Source: Spirosoma rigui (GTDB lineage: Bacteria; Bacteroidota; Bacteroidia; Cytophagales; Spirosomataceae). From it: a stretch of 64,000 nt of DNA. The notes below the pieces were generated by a model. That model did no database searches and was not told where the DNA came from. It saw only the letters and a list, made by a program, of their open reading frames with translations. The stretch's first letter is position 1. Each line of letters begins with the position of its first letter. The stretch lies in the NCBI RefSeq assembly GCF_002067135.1, contig NZ_CP020105.1:1922001-1986000 (forward strand), written 5' to 3'. Shown piece by piece: positions 24,741 through 33,049 of the stretch. Made by a program: the position numbers and the translations under genes.

Positions 24741-25250
24741 TCAAAACAGAAGCCGGTAATACTGACAGACGAACGTCTGACCGAATTCGTGGATCGTCCG
24801 CTGATACGTAGGTTCGAAGCCGTGGCGTTCGTAGAACTGCATCAGCGCCGGGCGCGTGGCATCGGTTTCCAGCTGGATTTCGTGAATACCCCGTTTCAGG
24901 CACTCAGCCTGGCAGAAGTCGAGGATAGTCTGAAACAGATGCTGTCCTGCAAAGGCGCGCCGAATGGCTACCTTATGGATGATGCCCACCGTGTTGGGCG
25001 GAACATCGGGGTAATAGAGTGGATCTTCCCATTGCAGAATGAATGTAGCTGCGGGCACCGCTGCACCGTCGGGGGCTGATGCATAGAGCACGTAGCAGTT
25101 GTCCTCGGTATACTCGTCGACGAGGTTATCGAGTGTCAGCGTTCGGATTTCCCACATTTCCCGGCCACTGTCGACCAGCCATTGGCCCACTTCGTGCAGG
25201 ATGTGGAGAAAATCGTCGGGTCGGTCGTTCCGGAATTGGTGAGCAGGCAT
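24741..25250 (-). CDS. GNAT-type N-acetyltransferase
   Basis: The protein has 169 residues. The acetyl-CoA-binding core reads VGIIHKVAIRRAFAGQHLFQTILDFCQAECLKRGIHEIQLETDATRPALMQFYERHGFEP, the typical GNAT motif A/B order ending YxxxGF, though the Q/RxxGxG/A loop is degenerate (RRAFAGQ). Such enzymes acetylate small molecules or protein amines; the substrate is unknown. The start at 25250 (MPAHQFRNDRP) is preferred over 25313. The GH43 gene upstream ends 41 bases from this ATG on the same strand. Confidence 0.8.
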   Translation of the reverse strand: MPAHQFRNDRPDDFLHILHEVGQWLVDSGREMWEIRTLTLDNLVDEYTEDNCYVLYASAPDGAAVPAATFILQWEDPLYYPDVPPNTVGIIHKVAIRRAFAGQHLFQTILDFCQAECLKRGIHEIQLETDATRPALMQFYERHGFEPTYQRTIHEFGQTFVCQYYRLLF

Positions 25251-25290
25251 GGTGTGGCTTGGAAAATTGTGTGTGCGCCAGCGCGTATCC

Positions 25291-27117
25291 TTATTGTGCT
25301 TTTGTAACCGCACTCAGCGTCGAAACGCCGTTCTCGTTGAACGTTTCAATGGCAAAATAATAGGGAACCCCAACGTTCAGCGCCCGTAGTTCGAAATGGT
25401 TGGCGTGGTCGTTCCAGAACTGGTAGGTCTGGTAGAGTTTGTCGGGGGCAATACCCCAGCGCACGTTATAGCCCGTAGCACCCGGGACTTTCGTCCAGCT
25501 TAGGTCAGCGTTACGTTCATCTTTCTGGCGTTTGGCGGTCATGGTTGTGGCTGCGGGGGCTTTGCCGAGGCCGTTCCCAAATACCCGGAACGCGTTGACC
25601 GCCAAGTGTTTTCCGGCTGTGTAGACGTGCTCATACCGTACGTAGCGCGCCCGAACGGGTTTACCATCGGCCCGGGCGGGAATCTCGACGTAGGCGCAGG
25701 CATGGTCTTTCTTGGGCTCCCTGGTCAGGTCGGCAACTACCTCGAATTTCTTGCCATCGGTCGAAGTCAGGATTTTGAACTGGGTATACACCGTAGAGTC
25801 GGAGTCGTAAATGTCGAGTTTGTAGTCGAAGTAGTCGACCTGCACGGCGCGGATATCGTGTTCGGCACCGAGGTCGGTGGTCAGGGTTTCACCCGCACGG
25901 TTTTGACCGGCCACCCAGAACGTGCGCGGGTTTTCGTCGGCCACCCGGTCGGCAGTCACCGTATCGGTGGGGGCGGTGGTCAGCGTCGACGAAGCCGTTA
26001 CCGGTTTGCGGTAATTGAGCAGCATCCAGCCCGTAAACAGCTCGTCGCGGCTTTGCACTTTCCGGGTGGGCAGAAAGTGCGGGTAGTCGCCGAAGCGGGT
26101 GTTGGCGTTCAGCTGGTCGTCTTTGTCGAAACCAGCGGGGTTCATAACGATCCGGCGTTCCATGCCCCAGTTCACACCAATCCAGGTGGTGCCCGTATTC
26201 CAGTAATTGCCGTAGACATCCTGAAAGGTGTTACCGTGGCCGCAGCCCGTAGCAAAGCCGCCCGGTTTGTAGGCAATGGGGTTATAGGGCGCGTATTCAA
26301 ACGGTCCCAGCGGGCTTTTGCCAACGTAGGTGCCGTTGCCATACACGTTGTATTCGGTACCCGGCGCGCCATACTGCAGGTAGTATTTACCGTTGTACTT
26401 GGTCATCCAGGCACCTTCGGTGAATGGTTTGAACGGGTCGGAGTGGTTGGGGCCGAAGCGCTCCCAACCGTGTTTGTAGGGGTCGAGCCAGAGCATGGCT
26501 TTGTAGGCTTCGGCGGGGTTATTGCCCGCGTAGGTGAGGTTACGGCTTTTGTCCAGCTCGGCCCCAAAAATGGGATACACGTTAGACGACCCCCAGTACA
26601 TGTACCATTTGTCGGTATCGTCGTCGTGGAAAAGGGCCGGGTCCCAGGGGCCGATGTCTTTGGGCAGGCGCGGCAACCAGCGGTTATAGAATTTCAGCTT
26701 GCCTTTTTCGGGCTCGGTCGAATAGAAAATGGGCCGCTGCTCGAACGTGCTTTGAAACAGGTACAACGTATCACGCACCGACAGGGCAGCCGGGGCGCAC
26801 ATGTCTTCCATAGGCCACTTGTCGGGTACGATATAGTCCCAGTTGAACAGGTCTTTGGAGTGCCACCAACCCCCCTGAATGGTGACGAACAGGTAGTATT
26901 CGCCCTTGTGATTGATGATGACCGGATCGGCCCCGGACCGGTACGAAACTTTCTCGTTCAACTGTTCAAAATTGTACCGGTAGCTGATATCCATTGGATT
27001 GCAGTAGGTACGGGCGTTCGGTCGGGCCGCGTTCGGTCGGGCCGCCGGTGTTGGTGACTGTTGGGCGATCGCCTGCGTTAAACAGCTCAGGAGCAGGAAT
27101 AAGATCGTAGGACGCAT
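25291..27117 (-). CDS. Secreted GH43 glycosidase with discoidin and Fn3 modules
   Basis: The enzyme has 608 residues and a signal peptide MRPTILFLLLSCLTQAIAQ. The five-bladed GH43 catalytic domain spans about 40-370: Asp in SYRSGADPVIINHKGEYYLF (general base), Asp in GPWDPALFHDDDTDKWYMYWG, and Glu in FTEGAWMTKYNGKYYLQYG. An F5/8-type C (discoidin) module follows (about 385-515), then a fibronectin type III domain (about 520-608). It would cleave arabinose- or xylose-containing glycans at the surface or in the periplasm. No SusCD is adjacent. A perfect 15-base tandem duplication at 27014-27043 repeats ARPNA near the mature N-terminus. Confidence 0.85.
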   Translation of the reverse strand: MRPTILFLLLSCLTQAIAQQSPTPAARPNAARPNARTYCNPMDISYRYNFEQLNEKVSYRSGADPVIINHKGEYYLFVTIQGGWWHSKDLFNWDYIVPDKWPMEDMCAPAALSVRDTLYLFQSTFEQRPIFYSTEPEKGKLKFYNRWLPRLPKDIGPWDPALFHDDDTDKWYMYWGSSNVYPIFGAELDKSRNLTYAGNNPAEAYKAMLWLDPYKHGWERFGPNHSDPFKPFTEGAWMTKYNGKYYLQYGAPGTEYNVYGNGTYVGKSPLGPFEYAPYNPIAYKPGGFATGCGHGNTFQDVYGNYWNTGTTWIGVNWGMERRIVMNPAGFDKDDQLNANTRFGDYPHFLPTRKVQSRDELFTGWMLLNYRKPVTASSTLTTAPTDTVTADRVADENPRTFWVAGQNRAGETLTTDLGAEHDIRAVQVDYFDYKLDIYDSDSTVYTQFKILTSTDGKKFEVVADLTREPKKDHACAYVEIPARADGKPVRARYVRYEHVYTAGKHLAVNAFRVFGNGLGKAPAATTMTAKRQKDERNADLSWTKVPGATGYNVRWGIAPDKLYQTYQFWNDHANHFELRALNVGVPYYFAIETFNENGVSTLSAVTKAQ

Positions 27118-27242
27118 ACGGTTAAGGTGTTTAGGCCGATAAAGATAGAGAGATCTGCGCCACACGGGCAAACCGATGATGTTGGGCAAAGTCGTATACT
27201 TGTACAGGCTAAATTATCCGTTGCTCATTCGTGTTTATCGCT

Positions 27243-27563
27243 ATGCTTGCTCAAACCCCGGAACCTCCTTACTACGCTGTTATCTTCACATCGCTCCGTA
27301 CCGGGGTAAACGAAGGATACGCCGACACCGCCGAACGGATGATTGAACTCGCCAGAGAGCAGCCTGGTTTTCTCGGGATTGAGTCGGCCCGGCAGGCGGT
27401 AGGCATTACGGTTTCGTACTGGGGAAGTCTGGAGGCTATCCGGTCCTGGAAGCAGGATGCCGAGCACCGGCTGGCCCAGCAACGGGGGCGCACGCAATGG
27501 TACGAATCGTATAAGGTCAGAATCTGTAAAGTAGAGCGCGATTATTCAGTTGACCAGTTGTAA
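27243..27563 (+). CDS. ABM-fold monooxygenase-like protein
   Basis: This 106-residue ferredoxin-fold protein of the antibiotic biosynthesis monooxygenase superfamily has YYAVIFTSLRTGVNEGYADTAERMIELAREQPGFLGIESAR, then ITVSYWGSLEAIRSWKQDAEHRLAQQRG and WYESYKVRICKVERDY. The conserved W-x-S-L-E-A-I-x-x-W segment is typical of the YqjZ-like subgroup. It is cytosolic, may be a small oxygenase or a stress sensor, and its substrate is unknown. The start codon is ATG 27243 or 27231. The TetR regulator follows 36 bases later and is probably co-transcribed. Confidence 0.75.
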   Translation: MLAQTPEPPYYAVIFTSLRTGVNEGYADTAERMIELAREQPGFLGIESARQAVGITVSYWGSLEAIRSWKQDAEHRLAQQRGRTQWYESYKVRICKVERDYSVDQL

Positions 27564-27599
27564 GCAGCTATTTTATAATACGGGTACACAAATGAGATT

Positions 27600-28172
27600 A
27601 TGTCCAGAAAGGCGGCTTATCAGGAATCGTTAAAACAGGATATTCTGCATCAGACACTCATTCTGGCTGGCGAGGAGGGCTGGCCGGGTGTGTCTACCCG
27701 TAAGATCGCTGACCGGCTGAACACGAGTACGACGGCTATTTACCATTATTTCGGTGGTAAGGAAGCCATACTGGTTGAGTTGCAACGGGAAGGATTCAGG
27801 CAGTTGAGTGCGGTTCAGCTGGCCGCGCTGACCAGTCGCGCGGGTAAACCAAAAAAGCAACTAAAGGCCGTATCGCTGGCCATGCTGCATTTTGCCCTGG
27901 AAAACCCGGAGCGATATGCACTGATGTTTAACCTCGACGGGGCCGTTTGCAACCACGACGATGAACCGGAAGAATCAATGCCTGGTATGACTCAGATTCG
28001 GGCGGTGTTGCAGCAACTCACGAATGAGGATGTCGATTCGGTGCTGATGCACTGGTTTGCTACTATGCAGGGGTTTATAGCGCTGGCCCGTCACGATTGC
28101 CACCCGGAGCAGATCAACCACTTCGGGCAGCTGGTGGAAGAAGCTATCAATCGCTTCGTAAAGGGCTTGTAG
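27600..28172 (+). CDS. TetR family transcriptional regulator
   Basis: This 190-residue regulator has an N-terminal TetR HTH: ILHQTLILAGEEGWPGVSTRKIADRLNTSTTAIYHYFGGKEAILVELQREGF (about 14-65), with recognition helix TAIYHYF. The C-terminal ligand domain is of the WHG type (FALENPERYALMFNLD). It should act as a ligand-released repressor, perhaps of its own operon with the ABM gene. No clear operator palindrome was found by eye in the 126 bases before 27243. Confidence 0.88.
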   Translation: MSRKAAYQESLKQDILHQTLILAGEEGWPGVSTRKIADRLNTSTTAIYHYFGGKEAILVELQREGFRQLSAVQLAALTSRAGKPKKQLKAVSLAMLHFALENPERYALMFNLDGAVCNHDDEPEESMPGMTQIRAVLQQLTNEDVDSVLMHWFATMQGFIALARHDCHPEQINHFGQLVEEAINRFVKGL

Positions 28173-28432
28173 CCTTTTACTTTCTGATTTTCCTGAAACA
28201 GTGTTACAAAATGTATCACTGATTTAAAATCATCTTAATTAAATCACTGCCGGTATTTAACTAGCGACTTAGTGCCGTAAAATCACGCGCAATCCCCGTT
28301 GATGCCCGAACGTTGATCTAGCCGGCACCCGTTGCCAGGTTTACTAACTGAGGCACGTAGTGGGGGCCATCGTGCGTACGTGTTCAACCGCTGTGGCTGG
28401 GCATAATAACCGGGCCTCAGCCGATCTTATTC
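28173..28432 (+). ncRNA. Possible small RNA region upstream of a terminator
   Basis: The 260 bases between the convergent tetR and ABC genes carry several small dyads, such as GGCTG-...-CAGCC around 28395-28422, and end in a strong T-tailed hairpin at 28433-28465. That is a common layout for a small RNA, but no known RNA family is recognised and no promoter is clear. It may simply be an untranslated 3' region of tetR. Confidence 0.2.
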
Positions 28433-28465
28433 CTGCCCCGATCCCGTTCTTCAGGATCGGGGCAG
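28433..28465 (+). terminator. Intrinsic terminator between tetR and ABC genes
   Basis: CTGCCCCGATCC (28433-28444) and GGATCGGGGCAG (28454-28465) form a 12-bp stem with a 9-base loop, followed by TTTCTTTCTG. It serves plus-strand transcription and may also stop the convergent ABC gene. Confidence 0.7.
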
Positions 28466-28476
28466 TTTCTTTCTGT

Positions 28477-30249
28477 TTACGCCGTAACCATTTCCTTGCG
28501 TTCGCCAATCTGTTGCCGCCACATGGCGTAGTACAGCCCTTTCTGCTCCAGTAATTCGGCGTGGCGGCCCTGCTCGGCTACGTGTCCCTGCTCCAGAACA
28601 AAAATTCGGTCGGCGTGGAGGATGGTACTCAGGCGGTGCGCAATCAGGATCGTAATGTGCCGACGTGAACCGGATAGTTCGCGTACGGTCCGGCCAATCT
28701 CTTCTTCTGTCAGCGAGTCGAGGGCCGACGTAGCTTCGTCGAATACCAGTAAGGTAGGTTTGCGTAACAGAGCGCGGGCAATGCTCAGCCGCTGTTTTTC
28801 GCCCCCGGATACTTTCACGCCCCCTTCGCCAATGACCGTATCCAGCCCCAGTGGTGCGCGGGCCAGCAGCGAATCGGCTGCGGCCTGGTGCAGCGCCATC
28901 AGGCATTCCTCGTCCGTGGCCTGGGGAGCCACAAAGCGCAGGTTCTCGCGGATGGTCCCCGCAAAGAGTTGAGTATCCTGCGTCACAAAGCCGATCTGTT
29001 CGCGCAGTTCATCGAGGTTGACCTTAGTGCCGGGAATGCCGTTGTACAAAATTTGTCCGGCCAGGGGTGGGTACAGGCCCACGAGCAGCTTCACGAGGGT
29101 CGTTTTACCCGATCCGCTGGGCCCCACGAAAGCAATCGTTTCGCCAACCGAAGCGTCGAACGAAATGCCGTCCAGCGCGGGGTTTTCGGCCGTCAGGTGC
29201 TTGAAACGGACGTTATCGAAGGCGAGGGTTTTAAGCTGCCGAACGGGTTGCGGATTGGCCGGTTTCACATCGCGGGGGGTATCCAGGATCTGCTGGAAAT
29301 TAGCCAGTGAGGCTTCCGTTTCGCGGTAAATATTGATGATGTTGCCCAGTTCCTGCAGCGGGCCAAAAATGGCGAAGGAGTAGATGAACAGGGAGAAGAA
29401 CTCACCCACCGTAATCCGGCCCTGCACGACCAGAAACAGCATCATCAGCATGATCGCATTCCGGAGCAGGTTCACGAACGTACCCTGCACGAAAGACAGC
29501 GACCGGATATAACGCACTTTTTTTAATTCCAGCTTCAGGATTTTTCCCGTTGTGGCATTGAGTCGTTCGGTTTCCTGCTGAGCCAGCCCCAGACTTTTAA
29601 CCAGCTCAATGTTGCGCAGACTCTCGGTCGTTGATCCGGCCAGGGCGGTGGTTTCGGCCACGATTGTTTTCTGCACCGTCTTGATCTTCTTGCTGAGCAG
29701 TGAACTCACGAAGCCCAGCAGCGGAATGGTCAGGAAATAGGCCGGAGCAATGGGCCAGTATACCGTACTGGCATACCACATCACAAAGACAATTCCGACA
29801 ACCGATGTAAACAGCACGTTGACGAACGACTGGATCAGCTTCTCGACATCGGAGCGTACTTTCTGGAGCTTGCCCAGCGTCTCGCCCGATCGCTGGTCTT
29901 CAAAAACCTGGTAAGGCAGTTCGAGCGAGTGCCGCAGACCATCCGTGTAGAGCTGTGCCCCGAGCCGCTGGGTGATCACGTTGACGTAGTAGTCCTGAAA
30001 ATTCTTGGCAATCCGGCTGACCATCGCCACGCCCAGGGCCTGCAAAATCAACAGGCCCGCCCCGTTGCCGAGGAAGCTCCAGAAGTCGAGTTTCTGGAGT
30101 GAGCCACCGGGCTTGACAACGTACTGGTCGATGATTTTTCGGAAGATATAGGGGTCAAGCAGCGAGAAGATCTGATTGATGGCGGCCAGCACCAGGGCGA
30201 GGATCAGCAAGCCCCAGTAACGGCGCAGGTAACTGTAAAGAAGTTGCAT
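28477..30249 (-). CDS. ABC exporter, fused membrane and ATPase domains
   Basis: The protein has 590 residues. Six membrane helices fill about residues 1-320. The nucleotide-binding domain has Walker A GPSGSGKTT near residue 375, Q-loop IGFVTQDTQLF, signature VSGGEKQRLSIARALL near 480, Walker B LLVFDEATSALD near 500 and H-loop IAHRLS. It would work as an MsbA-like homodimer exporting lipids, peptides or drugs across the inner membrane. No partner gene is adjacent, which supports a homodimer. It converges with tetR across the terminator at 28433. Confidence 0.9.
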   Translation of the reverse strand: MQLLYSYLRRYWGLLILALVLAAINQIFSLLDPYIFRKIIDQYVVKPGGSLQKLDFWSFLGNGAGLLILQALGVAMVSRIAKNFQDYYVNVITQRLGAQLYTDGLRHSLELPYQVFEDQRSGETLGKLQKVRSDVEKLIQSFVNVLFTSVVGIVFVMWYASTVYWPIAPAYFLTIPLLGFVSSLLSKKIKTVQKTIVAETTALAGSTTESLRNIELVKSLGLAQQETERLNATTGKILKLELKKVRYIRSLSFVQGTFVNLLRNAIMLMMLFLVVQGRITVGEFFSLFIYSFAIFGPLQELGNIINIYRETEASLANFQQILDTPRDVKPANPQPVRQLKTLAFDNVRFKHLTAENPALDGISFDASVGETIAFVGPSGSGKTTLVKLLVGLYPPLAGQILYNGIPGTKVNLDELREQIGFVTQDTQLFAGTIRENLRFVAPQATDEECLMALHQAAADSLLARAPLGLDTVIGEGGVKVSGGEKQRLSIARALLRKPTLLVFDEATSALDSLTEEEIGRTVRELSGSRRHITILIAHRLSTILHADRIFVLEQGHVAEQGRHAELLEQKGLYYAMWRQQIGERKEMVTA

Positions 30250-30438
30250 GGAATGAATGGTTAAAGCCGGTGATAACCAGCTATAAAAATACGCAGTCGG
30301 GCCACTGTAGCTACCAACTGCACCGGATGTTTTAGTGATCGGACGGCCGAATGTCGTTACGACGACGATACCCGACTCCCCCTGTCTACAACATCGTATT
30401 CCGGGTATTCGATCCGCAGACGATCCGTCGATCCGGAT

Positions 30439-31353
30439 TTATTTGTTGACCAGCAGTTTGAACACGTCCGGCCGGGCGTAGTGGCCGGTCACGTCGAAGT
30501 CGAGTTTACTGCGAACGATGTCGTTCAGGTCCAGGTCGGCCAGCAGGATCGTTTCGATGTCATAGACTGGTCCGGCCAGCAACTGGCCCATCGGTCCCAC
30601 GATGCAACTGCCGCCCCGGCTGATGACCGTTTCGTCACGGGCATCCATAAACGAAGCTGGGTAGTCGGCGGGATAGTCGCTCCGTTGCGCAAACTGATTG
30701 GCTGACAAAACAAAGCACCGGCCTTCGAGCGCAATGTGCTGCATACTGGCCAGCCAGCTGTCGCGGTTGTCGGCGGTGGGGGCGCAGTAGAGTTCGATAC
30801 CCTGTTCATACATGGCCGTTCGGAGGAGGGGCATGTAGTTTTCCCAGCAGATTACCGCGCCAATGTTGCCGATAGGGGTGTTGAAAACGGGCAGTGTTGT
30901 GCCGTCGCCCTGCGCCCAGACGACCCGTTCGGCAGCTGTGGGCATCAGCTTACGGTGCTTGCCCAGATACACACCGTCGGGACCGAAGAACGCAACCGAG
31001 CAGTAGAGCGAACCACCGTCGCGTTCAATCACGCCCACTACCAGATAAACCCCGGCATCGCGGGCCATCGCCCCGATCCGGTCGGCATCCGGGCCGGGCA
31101 GCTCAACGGAGCTGGCCCAGTAGCGCCGGTACCATTCGCGCCCTTCGTCGGTGCGTGACCCGATTACGGTTCCAAAATTCAGCCCGCGCGGATAAGCAGA
31201 TACGAACGCTTCGGGGAAAAGCACAAGTTGCGCACCCTGCCGGGCCGCTTCATTCGTGCGTGACTGAAGTTTATCGAGCGTTTTGGCGAGATCAAACGCG
31301 ACGGGGGCTGCCTGTACCAGCGCCACACGAACCGCAGGACGGTTAGCTACCAT
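30439..31353 (-). CDS. Nitrilase
   Basis: This 304-residue carbon-nitrogen hydrolase has the Glu48-Lys135-Cys169 triad: LVLFPEAF, GKHRKLMPTAAERVVWAQGDG and GAVICWENYMPLLR. The CWEN(Y/F)MPL form around the cysteine is that of true nitrilases (nitrile to carboxylic acid plus ammonia) rather than amidases. Bacterial nitrilases usually form large cytosolic spirals. Substrate unknown; arylacetonitriles, beta-cyano-alanine or cyanide-type compounds are possible. It lies between the ABC and CDF genes on the same strand with gaps of 189 and 91 bases, so it is probably its own unit. Confidence 0.88.
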   Translation of the reverse strand: MVANRPAVRVALVQAAPVAFDLAKTLDKLQSRTNEAARQGAQLVLFPEAFVSAYPRGLNFGTVIGSRTDEGREWYRRYWASSVELPGPDADRIGAMARDAGVYLVVGVIERDGGSLYCSVAFFGPDGVYLGKHRKLMPTAAERVVWAQGDGTTLPVFNTPIGNIGAVICWENYMPLLRTAMYEQGIELYCAPTADNRDSWLASMQHIALEGRCFVLSANQFAQRSDYPADYPASFMDARDETVISRGGSCIVGPMGQLLAGPVYDIETILLADLDLNDIVRSKLDFDVTGHYARPDVFKLLVNK

Positions 31354-31444
31354 GGGTCTTGAGGAATTTACGGCTCAACGGTTTTTTTGCCGGGTCGGTT
31401 CGGGGAGGTAGCGTGACCGGTGTGTAGCGGGTATGCGTTTGCGA

Positions 31445-32371
31445 TCAGCAGTTGGGAGCTTTGTGTTCAGCGTCGGCGGTTACTTCCGTTTCGAGGGTCG
31501 CGTGGCGGATGGTATGGTGTTCGAGCCGGTGGCGCACGTCGGCTTTGAGCGTGCTTACGCCGGCGTCGGTCAGGCCGGGGGCCAGGACGAGGTGAGCCGT
31601 AAGGGCGTTCTCGGTCGTGCTCATGGCCCAGATGTGAACGTGGTGGACGGTCTGCACGCCCGCCACATCCCGCAGATCAGCAAGGACAGCCTGCATATCG
31701 ATGCCCGCCGGAACCCCGTCGAGGGATAGTCGCAAACTCTCGCTCAGCAGTTGCCAGGTGGAGCCAAGGATAACAAAAGCCACGACGACGCCAATAACGG
31801 GGTCGAGCCACGACCAGCCCGTATAGCTGATAACGATGCCAGCCACGACCACACCCAGCGATACCAGCGCATCGGCCATCAGGTGGAGGTAAGCCCCTTT
31901 TACGTTAAGGTCATGGTCCTTGTCGCGGAAGAAGAGCAGGGCTGATACCGTATTGACCACGAGCCCCAGACCAGCTACCCACGCGACGGGCAGTCCCGCA
32001 ATGGGTTCCGGATTCCTGAACCGCTGAATGCTCTCCCACAAAATAGCGCCAATGGTAACCAGCAGGATCACGGCGTTGATGAGTGACGCCAGTACGGTAC
32101 TCTTTCGATAGCCGTAGGTGAAGGTGGGCGTTTGCCGAACCCGAGCCAGCCGGAAGGCCAGCAGCGACAGCAGCAGACCGGCTACATCGCTCAGGTTATG
32201 GCCGGCATCGGCAATGAGCGCCAGCGAGTTGTAGTAGATGCCCATGCTGAATTCAACCAGCACGTAAGCCGTATTTAAAACGACGCCAATGATGAGCGCC
32301 CGGTTCACGTTCGTCAGAACGGTGGGGCCATGGTGATGGTGTTCGTGGGAGTGATCGTGTGCGTGAGCCAT
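31445..32371 (-). CDS. Cation diffusion facilitator, zinc-type exporter
   Basis: The protein has 308 residues. The N-terminus is His-rich (AHAHDHSHEHHHHG, a metal-binding tail). Six membrane helices carry the HxxxD sites ALIADAGHNLSDV and YLHLMADALVSLG. A cytoplasmic ferredoxin-like C-terminal domain follows (about 215-308, with VQTVHHVHIWAMSTTENALTAHLVL). The two HxxxD motifs predict Zn2+ (or Co2+/Cd2+) export by proton antiport as a homodimer in the inner membrane. It is divergent from the metal-related locus beginning at 32554. Confidence 0.9.
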   Translation of the reverse strand: MAHAHDHSHEHHHHGPTVLTNVNRALIIGVVLNTAYVLVEFSMGIYYNSLALIADAGHNLSDVAGLLLSLLAFRLARVRQTPTFTYGYRKSTVLASLINAVILLVTIGAILWESIQRFRNPEPIAGLPVAWVAGLGLVVNTVSALLFFRDKDHDLNVKGAYLHLMADALVSLGVVVAGIVISYTGWSWLDPVIGVVVAFVILGSTWQLLSESLRLSLDGVPAGIDMQAVLADLRDVAGVQTVHHVHIWAMSTTENALTAHLVLAPGLTDAGVSTLKADVRHRLEHHTIRHATLETEVTADAEHKAPNC

Positions 32372-32538
32372 AAGTCTGTCAACTCAACCGACAGAACGGG
32401 ATTCTGTTCCCCGCACGCCGGGTTGTTACGAGGGTGTCTGTACCCCCAAGTAACAAGTTAATGACCAAAAGGGGTACGACAGCGCATGAAAATCTGAAAT
32501 AGCACCCACAACGCTATCATTTGTAGGAATTTGGTCTG

Positions 32539-32546
32539 TAGTTTTG
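32539..32546 (+). promoter_or_regulatory. -7-like element before the small Cys protein
   Basis: TAGTTTTG matches TAnnTTTG and ends seven bases before the ATG at 32554. TTTG at 32520-32523 is a candidate -33 element, but the 15-base spacing is short. It may drive the small Cys gene and the TonB receptor that follows; the metal sensor is unknown. Confidence 0.4.
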
Positions 32547-32553
32547 CAGGGCA

Positions 32554-32931
32554 ATGAAAAACGTGCTGGTCTACATCTTGCTTTTTGCAACCCTGCTGCC
32601 AACGGTCAGCTCGTGGGGGACCATTGCTTACTATCAGCTTAACCGGGACTACATTGCCCGGGTTCTCTGCGAAAACCGTGACAAACCCCAGCTCCATTGC
32701 GACGGCCAGTGCTACCTGGCAAAAAAGCTGAAAGCCCAGCAGGACAGGCAGGACAAGGAAACCACCGAGCGGGTGCAGAACTCGCCCGTCTTCCAGCTGT
32801 TTTGTCAGGTTAATGAACCCTTTCGGTTCGCTGTTGTGCTGCCAGCGGTAGTACAATCCGTCGTAGCAGCTTATTGTCTGCCTGCGTATACGACCCTGCT
32901 CCCGGGTCTGTTCCGCCCACCCCGTTTTTAG
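32554..32931 (+). CDS. Small membrane-anchored Cys protein, metal locus
   Basis: This 125-residue protein has an N-terminal hydrophobic helix (1-25), then Cys39 and His48-Cys49-Asp-Gly-Gln-Cys53 followed by YLAKKLK. Small proteins with this Cys and CxGxC-like cluster (C-x3-C here) are recurrent neighbours of TonB receptors in Bacteroidota. A second hydrophobic stretch lies near 92-115. A metal-binding or thiol-redox role in the periplasm is likely by motif, not demonstrated. It is 118 bases upstream of the receptor; that gap contains a small CATCCG-AAA-CGGATG hairpin. Confidence 0.7.
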   Translation: MKNVLVYILLFATLLPTVSSWGTIAYYQLNRDYIARVLCENRDKPQLHCDGQCYLAKKLKAQQDRQDKETTERVQNSPVFQLFCQVNEPFRFAVVLPAVVQSVVAAYCLPAYTTLLPGLFRPPRF

Positions 32932-33049
32932 TCGAACGTACTGGAATTGCTGTCCAGCCCCAACGGGCCGGCACAGTTGCGTATGCTGTTAACGCATCCG
33001 AAACGGATGTGGTAACAGTCGTTTCTCCATTCGACTAAAAAACTCCTTC

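Noticed and set aside
25606-27057. Long 483-residue open frame antisense to the GH43/discoidin gene
   Set aside because: It is a shadow of the high-GC coding strand; the sense frame has full GH43 motifs and a signal peptide, while this product has no recognisable domain.
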